Assembly: GCF_031755915.1 (NCBI RefSeq)
Contig: NC_083379.1
Span: forward strand, 3,979,501-4,043,500
Length of the DNA stretch: 64,000 nt
Source of the DNA: Ziziphus jujuba
Lineage: Eukaryota; Streptophyta; Magnoliopsida; Rosales; Rhamnaceae
Reading direction: 5' to 3'
In this document: positions 11,874 to 24,700 of the stretch, one piece after another
Layout of the letters: every line of letters starts with the position of its first letter
Numbering within the stretch: position 1 is the first letter of the stretch
Notes under the pieces: model-generated
The model's input: the letters and a program-made list of their open reading frames with translations, nothing else
Told to the model about the DNA's origin: nothing
Databases searched by the model: none
Program-made: the position numbers and the translations under genes

Positions 11874-11895
11874 TTGGGTAAATTGGGTAGCTAAT
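11821..11895 (-). mobile_element. Poly(T)/TA insertion with 15-bp direct-repeat flanks
   Basis: AATTGGCTAGCTAAT (11821-11835) and AATTGGGTAGCTAAT (11881-11895) differ at one base. They flank a TA repeat, a T run and GGGTA. On the minus strand the insert reads TACCC then poly(A) that has grown a TA microsatellite. Confidence 0.68.
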
Positions 11896-13815
11896 TTTAT
11901 TAACATATATATGCGTTCTTATATATATATATATATTAATTTGAAGACTTTAAATCCAGAATAATTGTTCAAGCCATTGAATTGTCCTATAAAAACTTAT
12001 ATGCATATTAATCCTTGTGTTTTTGACCTTATAACATAGAAAATTATAATGTGCCCAAAGAAGTTGATGAATCATATGATAAGCTTTTTCCTCAAACAAA
12101 TCATAACCCATGCATTCTTTCTATTAAAAAGAGCATATACATAGGGTGACAAGTAGCATCAAATAGGCAGACACACTTTGGGTGTTGCTACCATAAATGT
12201 AAGCCATACCTCATGCAAACGTTATCATATACAAACTATTCAATCAAAAAGCTTTTGGAGCCCCCTTTTTTTTATTTTTTTATTTTTTGGGTACATCTTT
12301 TCTGATGCGCCATTCGCCTGCATTTTCATGCTTCTTTTTCTCACTTTGTGATCATAGTCTTCAACATATGTATTCTCACCTAACCCAACCTGCGTATTTG
12401 TAATCGTTATGCCTACCATGCGTACAAAAAAAGCATAGCATAAATTCCGTAAATATTGTTAATTTTTTACCAGAGCCTTGAGTAGGACCCAGAATAGGCG
12501 TGGAACTATATATTACCTACAAAAGAAAACATCAATATAGTGTTTCATTTTATGAGTCTCCCTCTTCTCCATTGGGTCTAAATATCGTTATACATTCAAT
12601 GATCATTATACAAAAAAATCAAATCAGCTACCGTCTATCAATTATGCATACCATCCTACTACGCATGCTAAACGACACATGGGAAATTACTGCTTCAGAA
12701 TCGGTGGGACCCCCTCGTGATCGATTTTTTCATACATATATATATATATGTATATATGGTGGCTTATGATCATCTTAAATTTCTGATTGTTAATGTCAAC
12801 AACCCCCACATGGACCGATTGATTTGTGTTGTATACAACATCAATGCCAGATTTTATTGTGCAACCGCTATAACCCTACAGTACTATAACACCATTGATT
12901 ATGTTGCATGAAGCAATTAAATTGAAGAATTTCTTAAATTTTTCTTTTTTTTTTTTTTTTTTCCTTCTGCTACTCTGTTTTTGGGCTACAGGTCAGCATT
13001 TCAAGATATTTATTAATCTGATAGTGTCCTTTTTCTCTTATTATATTATTATTATTCTTTTATGAATGATCAATTGTTGAAGGAATTTGAATTTTGTTAC
13101 ATTCTAAAGACTTTTTTATTTTTATTATTATTATTATTATTTTTTTTGTTGCGAAAGAATTGGTACTGATTACAGGATAGGTTTCAACATCATGTGCCCC
13201 CAGGCACAATTATGGCTTTTTCATCATCATTTTTAACCACAACCGAGTAAAAAGCTGGTGCTAGAGTTTTGCAAAAATTGAAAGTAATTAAGCTAGTAAT
13301 AAACAGTTAGGTGGATGTTTAACATTTTGTTAGGTAAAGTATCAAATATTTGCGCGAACCAAACCAAACCATAATAATTAAGAGCCTCAATTTTTGATAT
13401 TTTCAGATACAAGCCGTTCCCTTGTCTCACTTCCTATAATGCATGTTTCCGACATCAACAATTAAGCACACTTCCTTTGAAAATTCTACATGAAGTAATT
13501 AACTTTTCTTTATCAAGAATTAAGAAAATTCGTACCACCTCACTAGATCTAAAAACGACTAGATGATTGCAAAATCTATAAAAAAAAATTAGAATTTAAA
13601 AATAAAAATAAAATAGTTATAGTATGTGCTCTCTAATTTAAGCTGCCTTTTTTTGTGTGTTTTTTTTTTTGTTTTTTTTGTTTTTTTTTGTTTTCTTGTA
13701 TTATAAATGTGCGAGAACAATGTCGTTTAATGTTCATGATCAAAATGACAAAAGAAGTTGTAATTAAAGGTAAACTAATCCTCTTAAAAAGAGATGCATT
13801 AGATTTGTAAATAAT

Positions 13816-13857
13816 AAAGTTAAAATTATATTACCAAACAAAAAAAAAGTTAAAATT
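13816..13857 (+). mobile_element. Possible minimal poly(A) insertion
   Basis: AAAGTTAAAATT occurs at 13816-13827 and 13846-13857, flanking ATATTACCAAAC plus an A run. The insert has the same ...ACC(A)n form as the other members but in plus orientation. The AT-rich 12-bp repeat is weaker evidence. Confidence 0.45.
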
Positions 13858-14036
13858 CATAAATTTTAGGTTAAAGAACATGCTCTTTAGTCTTTCTCTT
13901 GCTTTTGGTTGGTTTGAGTTCTAGAAAGTGACAAAGACGGTTTAGAAATTGCCAGCTGGATAATGTCAACTCCTTTCATTACCACCTAAGTTGTTAAATT
14001 TCACTTCAATCTCCTGTCAATGCTAGTACTTATATT

Positions 14037-14116
14037 CAGATGATTTCATCATCTTAATTGACAATTCCAACTTCATCAGATGATTTCATCATCTTAATTG
14101 ACAATTCCAACTTCAT
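14037..14116. repeat. Perfect 40-bp tandem duplication
   Basis: The 40-base unit starting CAGATGATTTCATCATC occupies 14037-14076 and again 14077-14116 without a mismatch, so the duplication is recent (or an assembly artefact). Confidence 0.95.
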
Positions 14117-14240
14117 TAAGTATTTTAGAGTAAAATGTCTTATATAGTATTATAAATTTATACATTAATTAATATTGTCAAGTAAATGATCCCTGAGAAG
14201 TTTATGGGTTTCTGGATTCATTACACTTAATGATAACAAA

Positions 14241-14245
<5 letters not shown>

Positions 14246-14286
<41 letters not shown>
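14246..14286. repeat. (TA)n microsatellite
   Basis: About 20 TA dinucleotides, intergenic. Confidence 0.95.
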
Positions 14287-14290
<4 letters not shown>

Positions 14291-16394
14291 CAAGTAAATG
14301 CTGAATAATTTTGACTGGATTTTTTTATTCAATTTGCATATAATTAATTCTGCTGTAATGAGTCAAATGCTCAAAAACTCCATTCCATGGTCAACCAACT
14401 AAATTTATATACAATTTATTAGTGCTCATTTTTATTATTGTTGATTCTTTGGAAGTATCCTAGTATCAAATCCATTAATTTTTGACAAAGGCTTCAACTT
14501 CAAGCTTTTCCATTTTCAATATAAAAAATTATAGTTGTGCAATTTGAATATTCAATTTTTAAAAGTAGTAATTTAGATTTTTAATCTATAATTTATAATA
14601 ATTTGGATCTGATTTTACTTTTACCTAACATGATTTAATAGTTATTATATGTATATATATATATATATATATTATTATATAGTTAATATTAAACTGTATT
14701 AAATTTCAAGCTAAATCAAAAAACCACAAAAGGTAAAAATATTAAAATGCAATTATTCTCCATATATTTATATATATATATATATATTATTGTTAATGTC
14801 ATTATTTGCAAAACACTATCTTTTTCTAAATTATTCCAAATATATATATATATTTATATATTATTGTTAATTTCATTATTACAAGAGACTCTCTCTTTCT
14901 AAAGTCGGTTAATTAAATATTTTATTTTATTTCAAATTATTTTATAAAAATATTATAATTATCTTGTAGTGAATGCTATTTTTATGATTAATGCCATAGT
15001 GAGTAATAATATATTACAGTTAAAAAGAAAAAAGAAAAGAAAAAAGAACACAATATATTTTATATAGTGTGTAAATATGCTGCCAGAATTTGCAACCAAT
15101 TTAGCATTGTAGTAAAGAAATGTTTTAAATAGCTTCAAATTTTAAATTTTCTTACACCTACCATGGAGGTTGTAGCCTTCAAATTGGGCTATAAATTCTA
15201 ACATATACTAACAACAGAAGATCCAAATTAATAGAGTTGGTGGAATCTAAATTTTATCCCAACAACTAAAATCCTTTGGAAGAATAACAACCTAAATACT
15301 ATCATTACTATATGGATCTACATGTCTGACATTCGGTCTCTCTATATGAAGGTTGCTTTTCCTAATTCATTTTGTTATTAATTTTATTATTGTTGTTGTT
15401 TTTACATATTGGTTTTTTACCATATTATAAACATAAGAAACCATATGGAAAATGACTACCCCTTATGGTACTATTAGTTAATACGTGTAGCACAGGAATT
15501 TGTAGCGTACCCAGTCAAGTTACAATCATATGGTTGGACAATGGCCCCACCTATCCACATTTCTAACTTTTATTTTTACCTTTTCACAAAATTAATACAC
15601 ACACATATATATATATATTTATATATATATTTGTATTTTTCATATCACAACTAGGTTTATACGGGTCCTCCGCCAAGTTTTCGAGCTTCTATTTAAAAAA
15701 TATAAAAAAAAAAATTACTAAATCACCTATCATTTAATAGCTTCTTTAAAAAATATAAAAATGATTTAAAACACAAAATAGTAGTAATAATAATAATATA
15801 AACTACTATAATATCGACTTCATCAATAAAGGCTATTTATAATTTTAGAATGTAAAATGATAAAACCGAGACAAAATAATTGTTTAACTTCATTAGTGAA
15901 GTACAATATAAAACATAAAAACACATCATTGTTTTGAGGAAAAAATAATAATAATAATAAATATACAAAGACAAACAAAATTAATTGGAAGTGGACATTA
16001 ACACAAGGAGAAATACAAGAGAGCCACAGTTTTTAAAACGAGGTGCTTGTCGGAGAAAAAATAAAAAATAAAAACAAAAAATGAAAAACATAGGATAAAA
16101 TAAAAGAAGCGCGCGTCGATGGCTAAGATGTATTGGGTGCGTAGCCAACCACAAAAACCCAGACAAACAAGAACCTTGTAGACGGTGTTTGCTTTGCAAG
16201 CTTTGAGACCCAAAAATCCAACCATTTTTGAGTTTAAAATATTTAATTTAAATAAAAATTCGAAAACACAGTGTTTGGATTTGTGTTCATCGAGAAAGTG
16301 CCCAAAAAAAGGAAATATTTGGAACAATGCGACAGCTTTCACTGCTTTATTTTGACTTCCTCGGGTCACTCTGGCGGAGCCCCCTTCCATTCAG

Positions 16395-16424
16395 TTTTTT
16401 TTTTTTTTTTGGGGGGGGGGGGGG
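16395..16424. repeat. T16-G14 homopolymer hybrid
   Basis: Sixteen T followed by fourteen G. I see no convincing flanking direct repeats here. Confidence 0.85.
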
Positions 16425-17482
16425 CGCATGCACGGGTCCCCTGGCTTTTGTTTGAATTTTTTTATAAATGATCAGATAAAAAAAATACATGATTTGATGT
16501 ATTATTGAACTGGATAATTGACCTCCTTCCCCCCAGTTTTATCTTAAAAAAATAAGATTATTTTTTTATTTCTTATTCCAAATTTAAAACATTTCGTTGC
16601 TATTAATTTAAATTATATAAATAATCAATTTTTTATCAGAATGTCGGATCCAATTTTTATTAAAATTTTATTTATTAATTTTTAAATTTTTTTAAAAATT
16701 AAAATTTAAAAATATATTTAAAATTTTATATAAATTTAACAAAATATTAAAACCTTATATTTATAATAACAAAGTGAATCTTATAAAAATTTATTTTAAA
16801 TCTAAATTTTTTAAAAATAGATAAATAAAATTAATATTCATTAAATATTTTAATGAAAGACTGACTAATTATATGAATATGCAATAACTAATAGATGGCA
16901 AGCATTCGTGCTTAAATACTTATTTTATTTAATTAGTCTTTTGGCAATTCACTTCGTTAATTCTAATTTGTTGGTTCTAGATTTTATTTTTTGAAAGAAA
17001 CTTTTAGTTAAACCCTTTTACTTTTATTTAATTTCAATTATATTCATATTTATGAAAACATATACTCATAATTCATCTATCAATTTTTTTAATTAATTTT
17101 TATAGCTATAAATCATAAATATAATTATAGCAAAATTTAAAAGGTCTAAATGAATTTTATCATTTTTTTATTGGTTTAATTTTTTTTTATTTGATTCCTT
17201 TTTTTTTTTTTTTTACATTTAATTTTATGGTTATGTGTCTTCCCCTTTGGTAGTTAAACGCATTTTGTAACAATGTTTTTTATATTTTTATAATCAATTA
17301 GAAAATAAAACCATCTAAAAAATGAATTTCTGTTAAAGATTATATAAAATTGTTTGAAAACTCAACTAACAAAATTTTAACTGTTAAGTAATTTTCTTTT
17401 TTTGTAATGTGCAAGACTACAAATAATAGTTTGAAACCATCAAATGGTCCCCCATATTCTTTTCTTGCTTTGGCACCCCCGG

Positions 17483-17507
17483 CCCCCCCCCCCCCCCCCC
17501 CCCCCCC
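17483..17507. repeat. C25 homopolymer
   Basis: Twenty-five consecutive C, preceded by CCCCCGG. It creates spurious poly-Pro and poly-Gly frames on the two strands. Confidence 0.9.
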
Positions 17508-18039
17508 AAAGCATACTTTTTGTTTTTTTGGCTCTGTCCCTCTTGTACATGCACCTATCTTTTTTATTGTTTATTTTACCCCAAAAAAATATGCACATTT
17601 TTTTTTGGGCTGATGCGAAAATATATGAGCATACTAATCTTATGTCCCCTTGGACTCTACTTTCCGCTAATATAAACCACAAAATTTGTCTTCCCCCTCC
17701 ATAATGTTCTACTTCAACCTCAATTTTTCCCCCTCTTTTTCAGTAATTTTGTTAGAATAGATTGCATTATCATATTGTATTTGATTTATCTTTCTTTTTT
17801 TCTAAAAATGTATGTTTTATAAGAGAGTTAATACATATTATAATTTGTAAGACGTTTGTGGATGTTGGATATATATATGAAGAATTTATTGGTTTGGTAT
17901 TTAATATTTTTCCGAATAGTGGATTGGCCAGTTTTCCCAAAAGCCTTGTGATTTTTCAAAAACAATTTCGTTTTTTCTTAACCCTTTTCCTTCTCTTTTC
18001 CTTTGTGTACTTTACTTTGTACAGTAGCTTTGCAGTGGA

Positions 18040-18290
18040 TCACAATCACATACAAGCTTTTCCAATGGTTCTTGTGAATCTTCAGTGAATCTTGGCCGTC
18101 GACGCGATCAGATGGTTGATCGAGATTGTAATATGTGCAGCTCTTGAATCCAATGTCGGTACCATCCAATCGGACAGGACCAAACAATGCCTAATCGTAT
18201 CGAATCTACTGCTTCGTCTGCCACGTGTACGGCACCTGAAGTTCCCTGCTCCACTCCCCGTGGGTCCATTCTATTCCGTTTGCCCATAAA
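18040..18290. other. Less AT-rich island with G-box core
   Basis: This roughly 250-bp stretch is clearly richer in G+C than its surroundings and contains CCACGTGT near 18219 and several GATCGA/CGATC-like words. Frames on both strands are short and match nothing I recognise. It could be a relic gene, an enhancer-like regulatory island or part of a mobile element. Confidence 0.35.
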
Positions 18291-20328
18291 TCTGACAAAA
18301 CGAAAAAAATAATCTCATTGTAGATATTTCCATATAAAAAACATGACAAGTAATACTCAACCATTTTGATTTTCTCAGCTAAAAAAGGAAAAAAAGAAAA
18401 AAAAAACCATTTTGGTTTCAGAAGGAGGTATACTTAAAAAAACAGTAAAATGTTCAATGAGGTTTTGAAGATGAGAAGCTTTTAAATGTCAAAATGTAGA
18501 AAGATAGAAGTGTTCAATTCCAACTTTAAATTATTGCAAATTCCAATTTTAAATGGTTATTAAATAGCAAAGTCTTTTAACTCTGGTAAAGAATTAAATA
18601 ACAAGTTTTTGAATTTAATAACTTTAATTTATTGATTAATTAAATAGTAACTATACGGCCTTCTGTTTTTATGCTATCTTATGTTTTCCAATAAATCATG
18701 TGCGCTTAATGTATGGATTAATTAATCTATCGACGAAATGTAATTGTTAATTTGTTTCTTCCTTTCTCTCCTGAATTTTTACTCTTATCTATTTATAAAA
18801 TTCAAAGTGAAATATTATAATTGAAAATACTTTTTTTCTTTTTGCTAATCACATGTTTCATCGAATTAAGAGACATGATGGAAATGGATAAAAATAGTAC
18901 AAACAATGTTAATAATTAATGAAAAATAAACAGCGTAATTTTCCATAAACAGAAGCATGGAAAAGATGGGAGAGATGAGGCTAGAGTGAAGAAAATGCCT
19001 CGGAATTTGATATATGATTTTATGTAAGTAAGCAAGCAAGTGAAAAAAATTTTCTAAAAAAAAAGGCCATCGTTTTCCGCGTTTGACTCAAATTGACCAT
19101 GGCTCTTTTTTTTTTCCATTTGCAAAGCTAAAAGCTTCCGCTGTAGCCGCTGGGCTTTGATTCAAGTCTAACAACCGTCAGAGTCAGAGTCAGAAAGACC
19201 AAATTAGCCAAAGAGGTCTCCTAAAGCAAACACGCTAAATATCACGCCAACCCGAATCTCGTGCTCTCTCTTTCCTTTCCTTTCCTTTCACACACTAACT
19301 AAACGTGGATTTAATTTCTTTTAAACCATACAATCTCAGCCCTTCGATCATCATATCTTAAATCATTCTTTGACCACCTTTTGCCGAACGTTTTTATGCT
19401 TTTTTTTAGGACTTTTTTTTTTTAGCTAGTCATTCTATACGTTGTTGTTTGTTGGTTTTTATTTTTATTTATTTTCTTTTTAACTGTTGTAATTCTTTTT
19501 TTTTTTTTGGATTTTTTTTTTCTTGCAAGCATCGTACCATTTTAATAACATAGAAGAATTAAAATATTAGACGAAAACATGTACGTGGACGAAATGAAAT
19601 GCATGAATTAGCAATTGTGAAAAAATTTAATTAGTGCTTGTTGCTATGTTGGTTGGTATGATTCTGAATATTTCATTGTTAATAAAGATTTATTTCTTTT
19701 GTCCGTATGAAGTATATGGTAGAATTTGGGAATTTTTTTTTTTCTCCATATGTATGAAGGTTTTAAAGTTTTGTTGCTTAAGAATTTTCCAAAAGTGTGT
19801 GTGTGTGTGTGTGTAACTTTTTATCCGTTGTAGCACAATTTTGTCTTGTTGATCAATCAGGTGCTTATTCTACAACAGAAGGCTAGTACACCCTCTAACT
19901 AAAATAAGTATAAATTGTTATTTTAAGTAATCGAAAAAGTTTATTTCAACGAAAATGGTTTTGCTGTTGTTTGCTAATAATAATCTCACTTTGGGGGCAT
20001 TGAATATTCAAAGGCTAATAAAAATGTATAAAACAGTTTTCAGTTATGCATGTAAGATTAGGATTATGATCACTTTAAATGATTCATTTCATTTTCTTGC
20101 GTATTTATATGCAAAAGAAATATGCTTGTCATGCAATTTTATGAGTAACCCAATTAACGAAGCTATTTATATGAAAGATGAAAAGAAAGGGTTATGGTTG
20201 AATAAAGCAAGAAGGCAGTTGATGAATTGCTTGACTGAAAGAAATTTAGCTTGATGAAGTTAGAAAGCAACCCCTCTGTGTCGCATTTACTACTATGAGC
20301 TCCATAGAACAATTCCAAGCAAAGGAAA

Positions 20329-20350
20329 GGGGGGGGTGGCGGGGGAGGGG
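20329..20350 (+). other. Potential G-quadruplex tract
   Basis: G8 T GG C G5 A G4 within 22 bases: four or more G runs with one- to four-base loops. Intergenic, about 0.9 kb upstream of the HSL1-like promoter. Confidence 0.45.
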
Positions 20351-21098
20351 AATGCCTAAAAAGGATGCAATGCAATGCTTTTACTGTAAATTATCCTTTT
20401 CTATAGGACAAGTTTGAGGGATAAAAATTTATCCAAAATTAAACATTTTAATTCATTGTCATTATAAATGAGATTTTAGTTAAATATAGTCCAAAAAAGC
20501 ATCTCTTATTCTACTTGTCGCATTTATGTATTCCATTAGATGTTTTAATTGAAATATTATGAGATTCTTATAAACATTACGGCAATATCTCTATAATTAT
20601 CAAGTATTTCTATTATAATATCACGTATTGAATTTGATTTATCGTATTATATGATGAATTCCAAAATATTTGTCCCATTACATATCTACTTAAATGTCCC
20701 ACCCATTTTTTACTTTTACATATATTTTGATTAGATTAGAGAGATAATGAGATATTGCATATAAGGGATCGAACAACTAATATGAACTATTTTGTGATCA
20801 ACCACTTAGGTTTTTTACCTCATTAATTTGGTAATTCTAATATTTTGCCATGTGTAGATAATACAAAATAAACAATAGGATCAAGATTAGCCCAACAAAA
20901 ACCAGCATGTTGACAATTTTTTTCAGTAGACTATGAGGTTTTAGTGAATTCTTTGCTGAAATAATAGTGCATCTTAGTCACATTCTATTCCTTCCATTAT
21001 TTTGCACTAGAAAACTTAAAAAAAAAGCATGAAAATATATAATTCATGTCCCTAATTACAGCGTCTTTGAACTTTGGGGTGAAAAAAAGATTAAACAA

Positions 21099-21152
21099 AT
21101 TACACACACAATTTTTTTATTTTTATTTTTATGAATCATTATACACACAATT
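21099..21152 (-). mobile_element. Small T-rich insertion with 15-bp direct-repeat flanks
   Basis: ATTACACACACAATT (21099-21113) and ATTATACACACAATT (21138-21152) differ at one base and flank a T-rich stretch ending ATGAATC. On the minus strand the insert reads GATTCAT then an A-rich tail, without the CC seen in the other small insertions. Confidence 0.55.
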
Positions 21153-21200
21153 ACACAAACCATTAGTCGTAGTTTTTAATTTCCCCACACTAGCTCATGG

Positions 21201-21208
21201 TATAAAAC
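21201..21208 (+). promoter_or_regulatory. Candidate TATA box of the HSL1-like gene
   Basis: TATAAAAC lies about 510 bases upstream of the ATG at 21714. If used, the 5' UTR would be about 470-480 bases, would include an A28 tract near 21285-21312, and would carry short upstream frames at 21483-21563 and 21592-21627. A closer AT-rich site near 21570 is an alternative. Confidence 0.4.
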
Positions 21209-21713
21209 AGAGGATCAGAACAATTTCCCCAACCTTTCTAAAAATAGCTTTTCCTTCTAGTCAGTTCCAAACCAAGATTTCACCCAAAAAAAAAAAAAAA
21301 AAAAAAAAAAAAGGAAAAGTGAACCTCCTAGTAGTCATACTCTTGCACACACCCACACAGCCACACCCACACACACACAGGTTACACTCAAAATAAGTTC
21401 TCTCCCTCCAAACGAAAAAGAAGAAAAAAACAAAAAAATAAAAAAATAAAAAATAAATAAATAAATAAAAGAAGAAGACAGCATGAAAACATTACTTCTT
21501 CTCTCTCACACACGCAAAATTACACTCAAATACAGCTTCTTCTTTCTGTCTCTCACTCTCTGAGATTCACATATAATATATTTGAAGCCAAATGCTCACC
21601 CCCCTCTTCAGCTTTCACTGGCATTAATCTTCTCCTTCTCTGGAAGTAGAAGAAGAAGAAGCCACAAAAAAAAAAACAAAGGAAAAAAAAAAAGGCACAC
21701 ACACTCACACATA

Positions 21714-24700
21714 ATGCTTCGCTTTCTCTTCTTCTTCCTCTTCTTCCTCTCTCCATCTCCAACTCTGGGTCTGAACCAGGAAGGTCTTTACCTTCTCAGT
21801 GTCAAGCATTCTTTAGACGACCCTGGCTCTGCTCTTTCCAACTGGAACGACCGCCATGAAAACCCCTGTTCTTGGTTTGGCATTTCCTGCGATTCCTCTC
21901 TCTCTGTCTACTCCGTCGACCTCTCCAACACCAACATCGCTGGAACTTTCCCTTCCCTCCTCTGTAACCTCCCAAACATCACTTTTATCTCCCTCTACAA
22001 CAACTCAATCAACTCCACTCTCCCTTCCGACATCTCCATTTGTAAAAATCTTCAACACCTCGACCTCGCTCAGAATCTTCTCACCGGTGCTCTGCCTCCC
22101 ACCTTTGCAGACCTCTCCGAGCTCCGGTATTTGGATTTGACCGGTAACAATTTCTCCGGCGATATACCGCAGACTTTTGGTCGGTTTCAGAAGCTCGAGG
22201 TTCTTTCCCTTGTTTACAATCTCTTAGACGGTGCGATACCTCCATTTCTTGGAAACATTAGTACCCTCAAAATGCTTAACCTTTCTTACAACCCCTTCAC
22301 GCCGGGAAAGATACCGCCGGAGCTGGGTAATTTAACGGGTCTAGAGGTGTTGTGGTTGACGGACTGTAACTTGGTGGGTGAGATTCCTGACTCGCTGGGT
22401 CGACTCAAGAGTCTGAAAGATTTGGACTTGGCTATTAACAATTTGCACGGTCCGATCCCGAGCTCGCTCGTTGAGTTGAGCAGCGTTGTGCAAATTGAGC
22501 TGTATAACAATTCGTTGTCCGGCGAATTGCCTAGAGGAATGTCGAACCTGACCGCATTGCGTCTGCTCGATGTGTCGATGAACCAGTTGAGCGGGACGAT
22601 TCCGGAAGAGCTGTGTTCTTTGCAGCTCGAGAGCCTCAACCTCTACGAGAACCGGTTCGAAGGGAGCTTGCCGGCCAGCATAGCGAACTCGCCCGGTCTG
22701 TACGAGCTCAGGCTGTTCGGGAATAGACTTTCGGGCGATTTGCCCAGAAATCTCGGCAAAAATTCTCCGTTACAGTGGGTCGACGTCTCAAACAACTTGT
22801 TTTCCGGTGGGATTCCGGCGACCCTGTGCGAGAAGGGAGCCTTAGAGGAGCTTCTTATGATATACAACTCTTTCACCGGCGAAATTCCGGCGAGTCTGGG
22901 AGAGTGTAACAGTTTGACCAGAGTACGGCTGGGTCACAACAAGTTGTCAGGCGAAGTTCCGGCGGGTCTATGGGGACTCCCTCATGTGTATTTGCTTGAG
23001 CTCGCAGAGAACTACTTCTCTGGGCAAATAGCGAAGACCATCGCCGGAGCAGCAAATCTCTCGCTTTTGATGATCACAAAGAACAACTTCACGGGTGCCA
23101 TACCGGAGGAGATCGGGTGGGTCGAAAGTCTCGTTGAACTCTCGGGCAGTAACAACAGGCTTAGTGGATCTTTGCCACAGAGTATTGTGAATCTCCGACA
23201 GCTGGATACTCTGGATCTTCACAATAATGAGCTCTCTGGTGAGCTACCAAGTGGGGTTGAATCTTGGAAGAAGCTCAACGAGCTCAATCTGGCAAATAAC
23301 GACATTTCAGGGAAGATCCCAGATGAAATTGGTAAATTGTCTGTTCTTAATTATCTTGATCTTTCAGGGAATAGGTTTTCTGGAAAAGTCCCATTTGGGT
23401 TGCAAAATCTGAAGCTCAATCTTCTCAATTTGTCTGACAACCATCTTTCGGGTGATCTTCCTCCTCTCTTCGCTAAGGAAATGTATAAGAATAGCTTCCT
23501 GGGCAATCGAGGCCTTTGTGGAAGTTTGGAAGGTTTGTGTGATAACAGAGCTGAAGCTAAAAGCCAGGGCTACATATGGCTTCTTCGATGCATTTTCATA
23601 CTCGCTGGCTTAGTTTTCACTGTGGGCGTCGTTTGGTTTTACTTGAAGTACAGGAATTTCAAGAAGGCGAAGAGAGCTATAGACAAGTCCAAATGGACTT
23701 TGATGTCGTTCCACAAACTGGGTTTCAGTGAATACGAGATTCTGGATTGTCTTGATGAAGATAATGTGATTGGCAGTGGAGCTTCCGGGAAAGTCTACAA
23801 GGTTGTGCTAAGCAATGGGGAGGCTGTAGCCGTGAAAAAACTCTGGGGAGGAATAAAAAAGGAGCTTGATAGTGGAGATGTTGAAAAGGGTCGTGTTGTT
23901 GAGGACGATGGTTTCGAAGCTGAGGTTGATACTTTGGGGAAGATCAGACACAAAAACATTGTGAAGCTATGGTGCTGTTGCACTACTAGGGACTGCAAGC
24001 TCTTGGTTTATGAATACATGCCCAATGGAAGTCTGGGTAATTTGCTTCATAGCAGTAAAGGGGGCTTGTTGGACTGGCCAACAAGGTATAAGATTGCCTT
24101 AGATGCAGCAGAGGGGCTCTCTTATCTGCACCATGATTGTGTTCCTCCAATTGTCCATAGAGATGTGAAATCAAACAATATCTTGTTGGATGGGGATTTC
24201 GGAGCTCGAGTGGCGGATTTTGGTGTTGCTAAGGTGGTCGATGCAGCTGGAAAGGGGCCTAAGTCGATGTCTGCCATTGCAGGCTCTTGTGGTTACATTG
24301 CCCCAGGTTAGTGACTTAACTTCTTAGTAATACACTTGACTTTTTTTTTTTTTTGGTTCAACATTCTTAGTATAAAAATCTGTTTGGGAATCCTATTATG
24401 TATTTTGCTATGGTATATAACTTGTAGAATATTTATTGGGAATTCTTAGATTGATTTTAATGGCAAGAATTTAGTCTTTTGAGTTGGTTCTGAAACATTT
24501 CAATTTTGCTATACCTGTTGCAGAATATGCATACACGCTTAGAGTTAACGAGAAGAGTGACATATACAGTTTTGGTGTGGTGATCCTTGAGTTGGTAACT
24601 GGAAGACTTCCAATTGATCCAGAGTTTGGAGAAAAGGACTTGGTGAAGTGGGTGTGTACCACTTTGGATCAGAAAGGAGTGGACCATGTGGTTGACTCTA

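Larger units (their letters stand above)
2400..21180. other. Gene-poor AT-rich intergenic region (~19 kb)
   Basis: I find no coding sequence with recognisable homology, conserved domain or sensible splice structure. It holds many A/T homopolymers, TA/CT/AC microsatellites, T-to-G homopolymer hybrids, short poly(T) insertions with direct-repeat flanks, at least one foldback element (6962-7379) and short tandem duplications. Two less AT-rich islands (about 18040-18290 and 19110-19320) stand out but do not encode a recognisable protein. Confidence 0.7.

Noticed and set aside
17407..17704. Poly-Pro and poly-Gly frames on both strands
   Set aside because: Artefacts of the C25 homopolymer.
18092..18289. 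65-residue frame in the less AT-rich island
   Set aside because: Frames are equally open on both strands and neither matches a family; kept only as an island.
22286..23222. Antisense frames under the LRR region
   Set aside because: Mirror frames of the receptor kinase exon, caused by its base composition.
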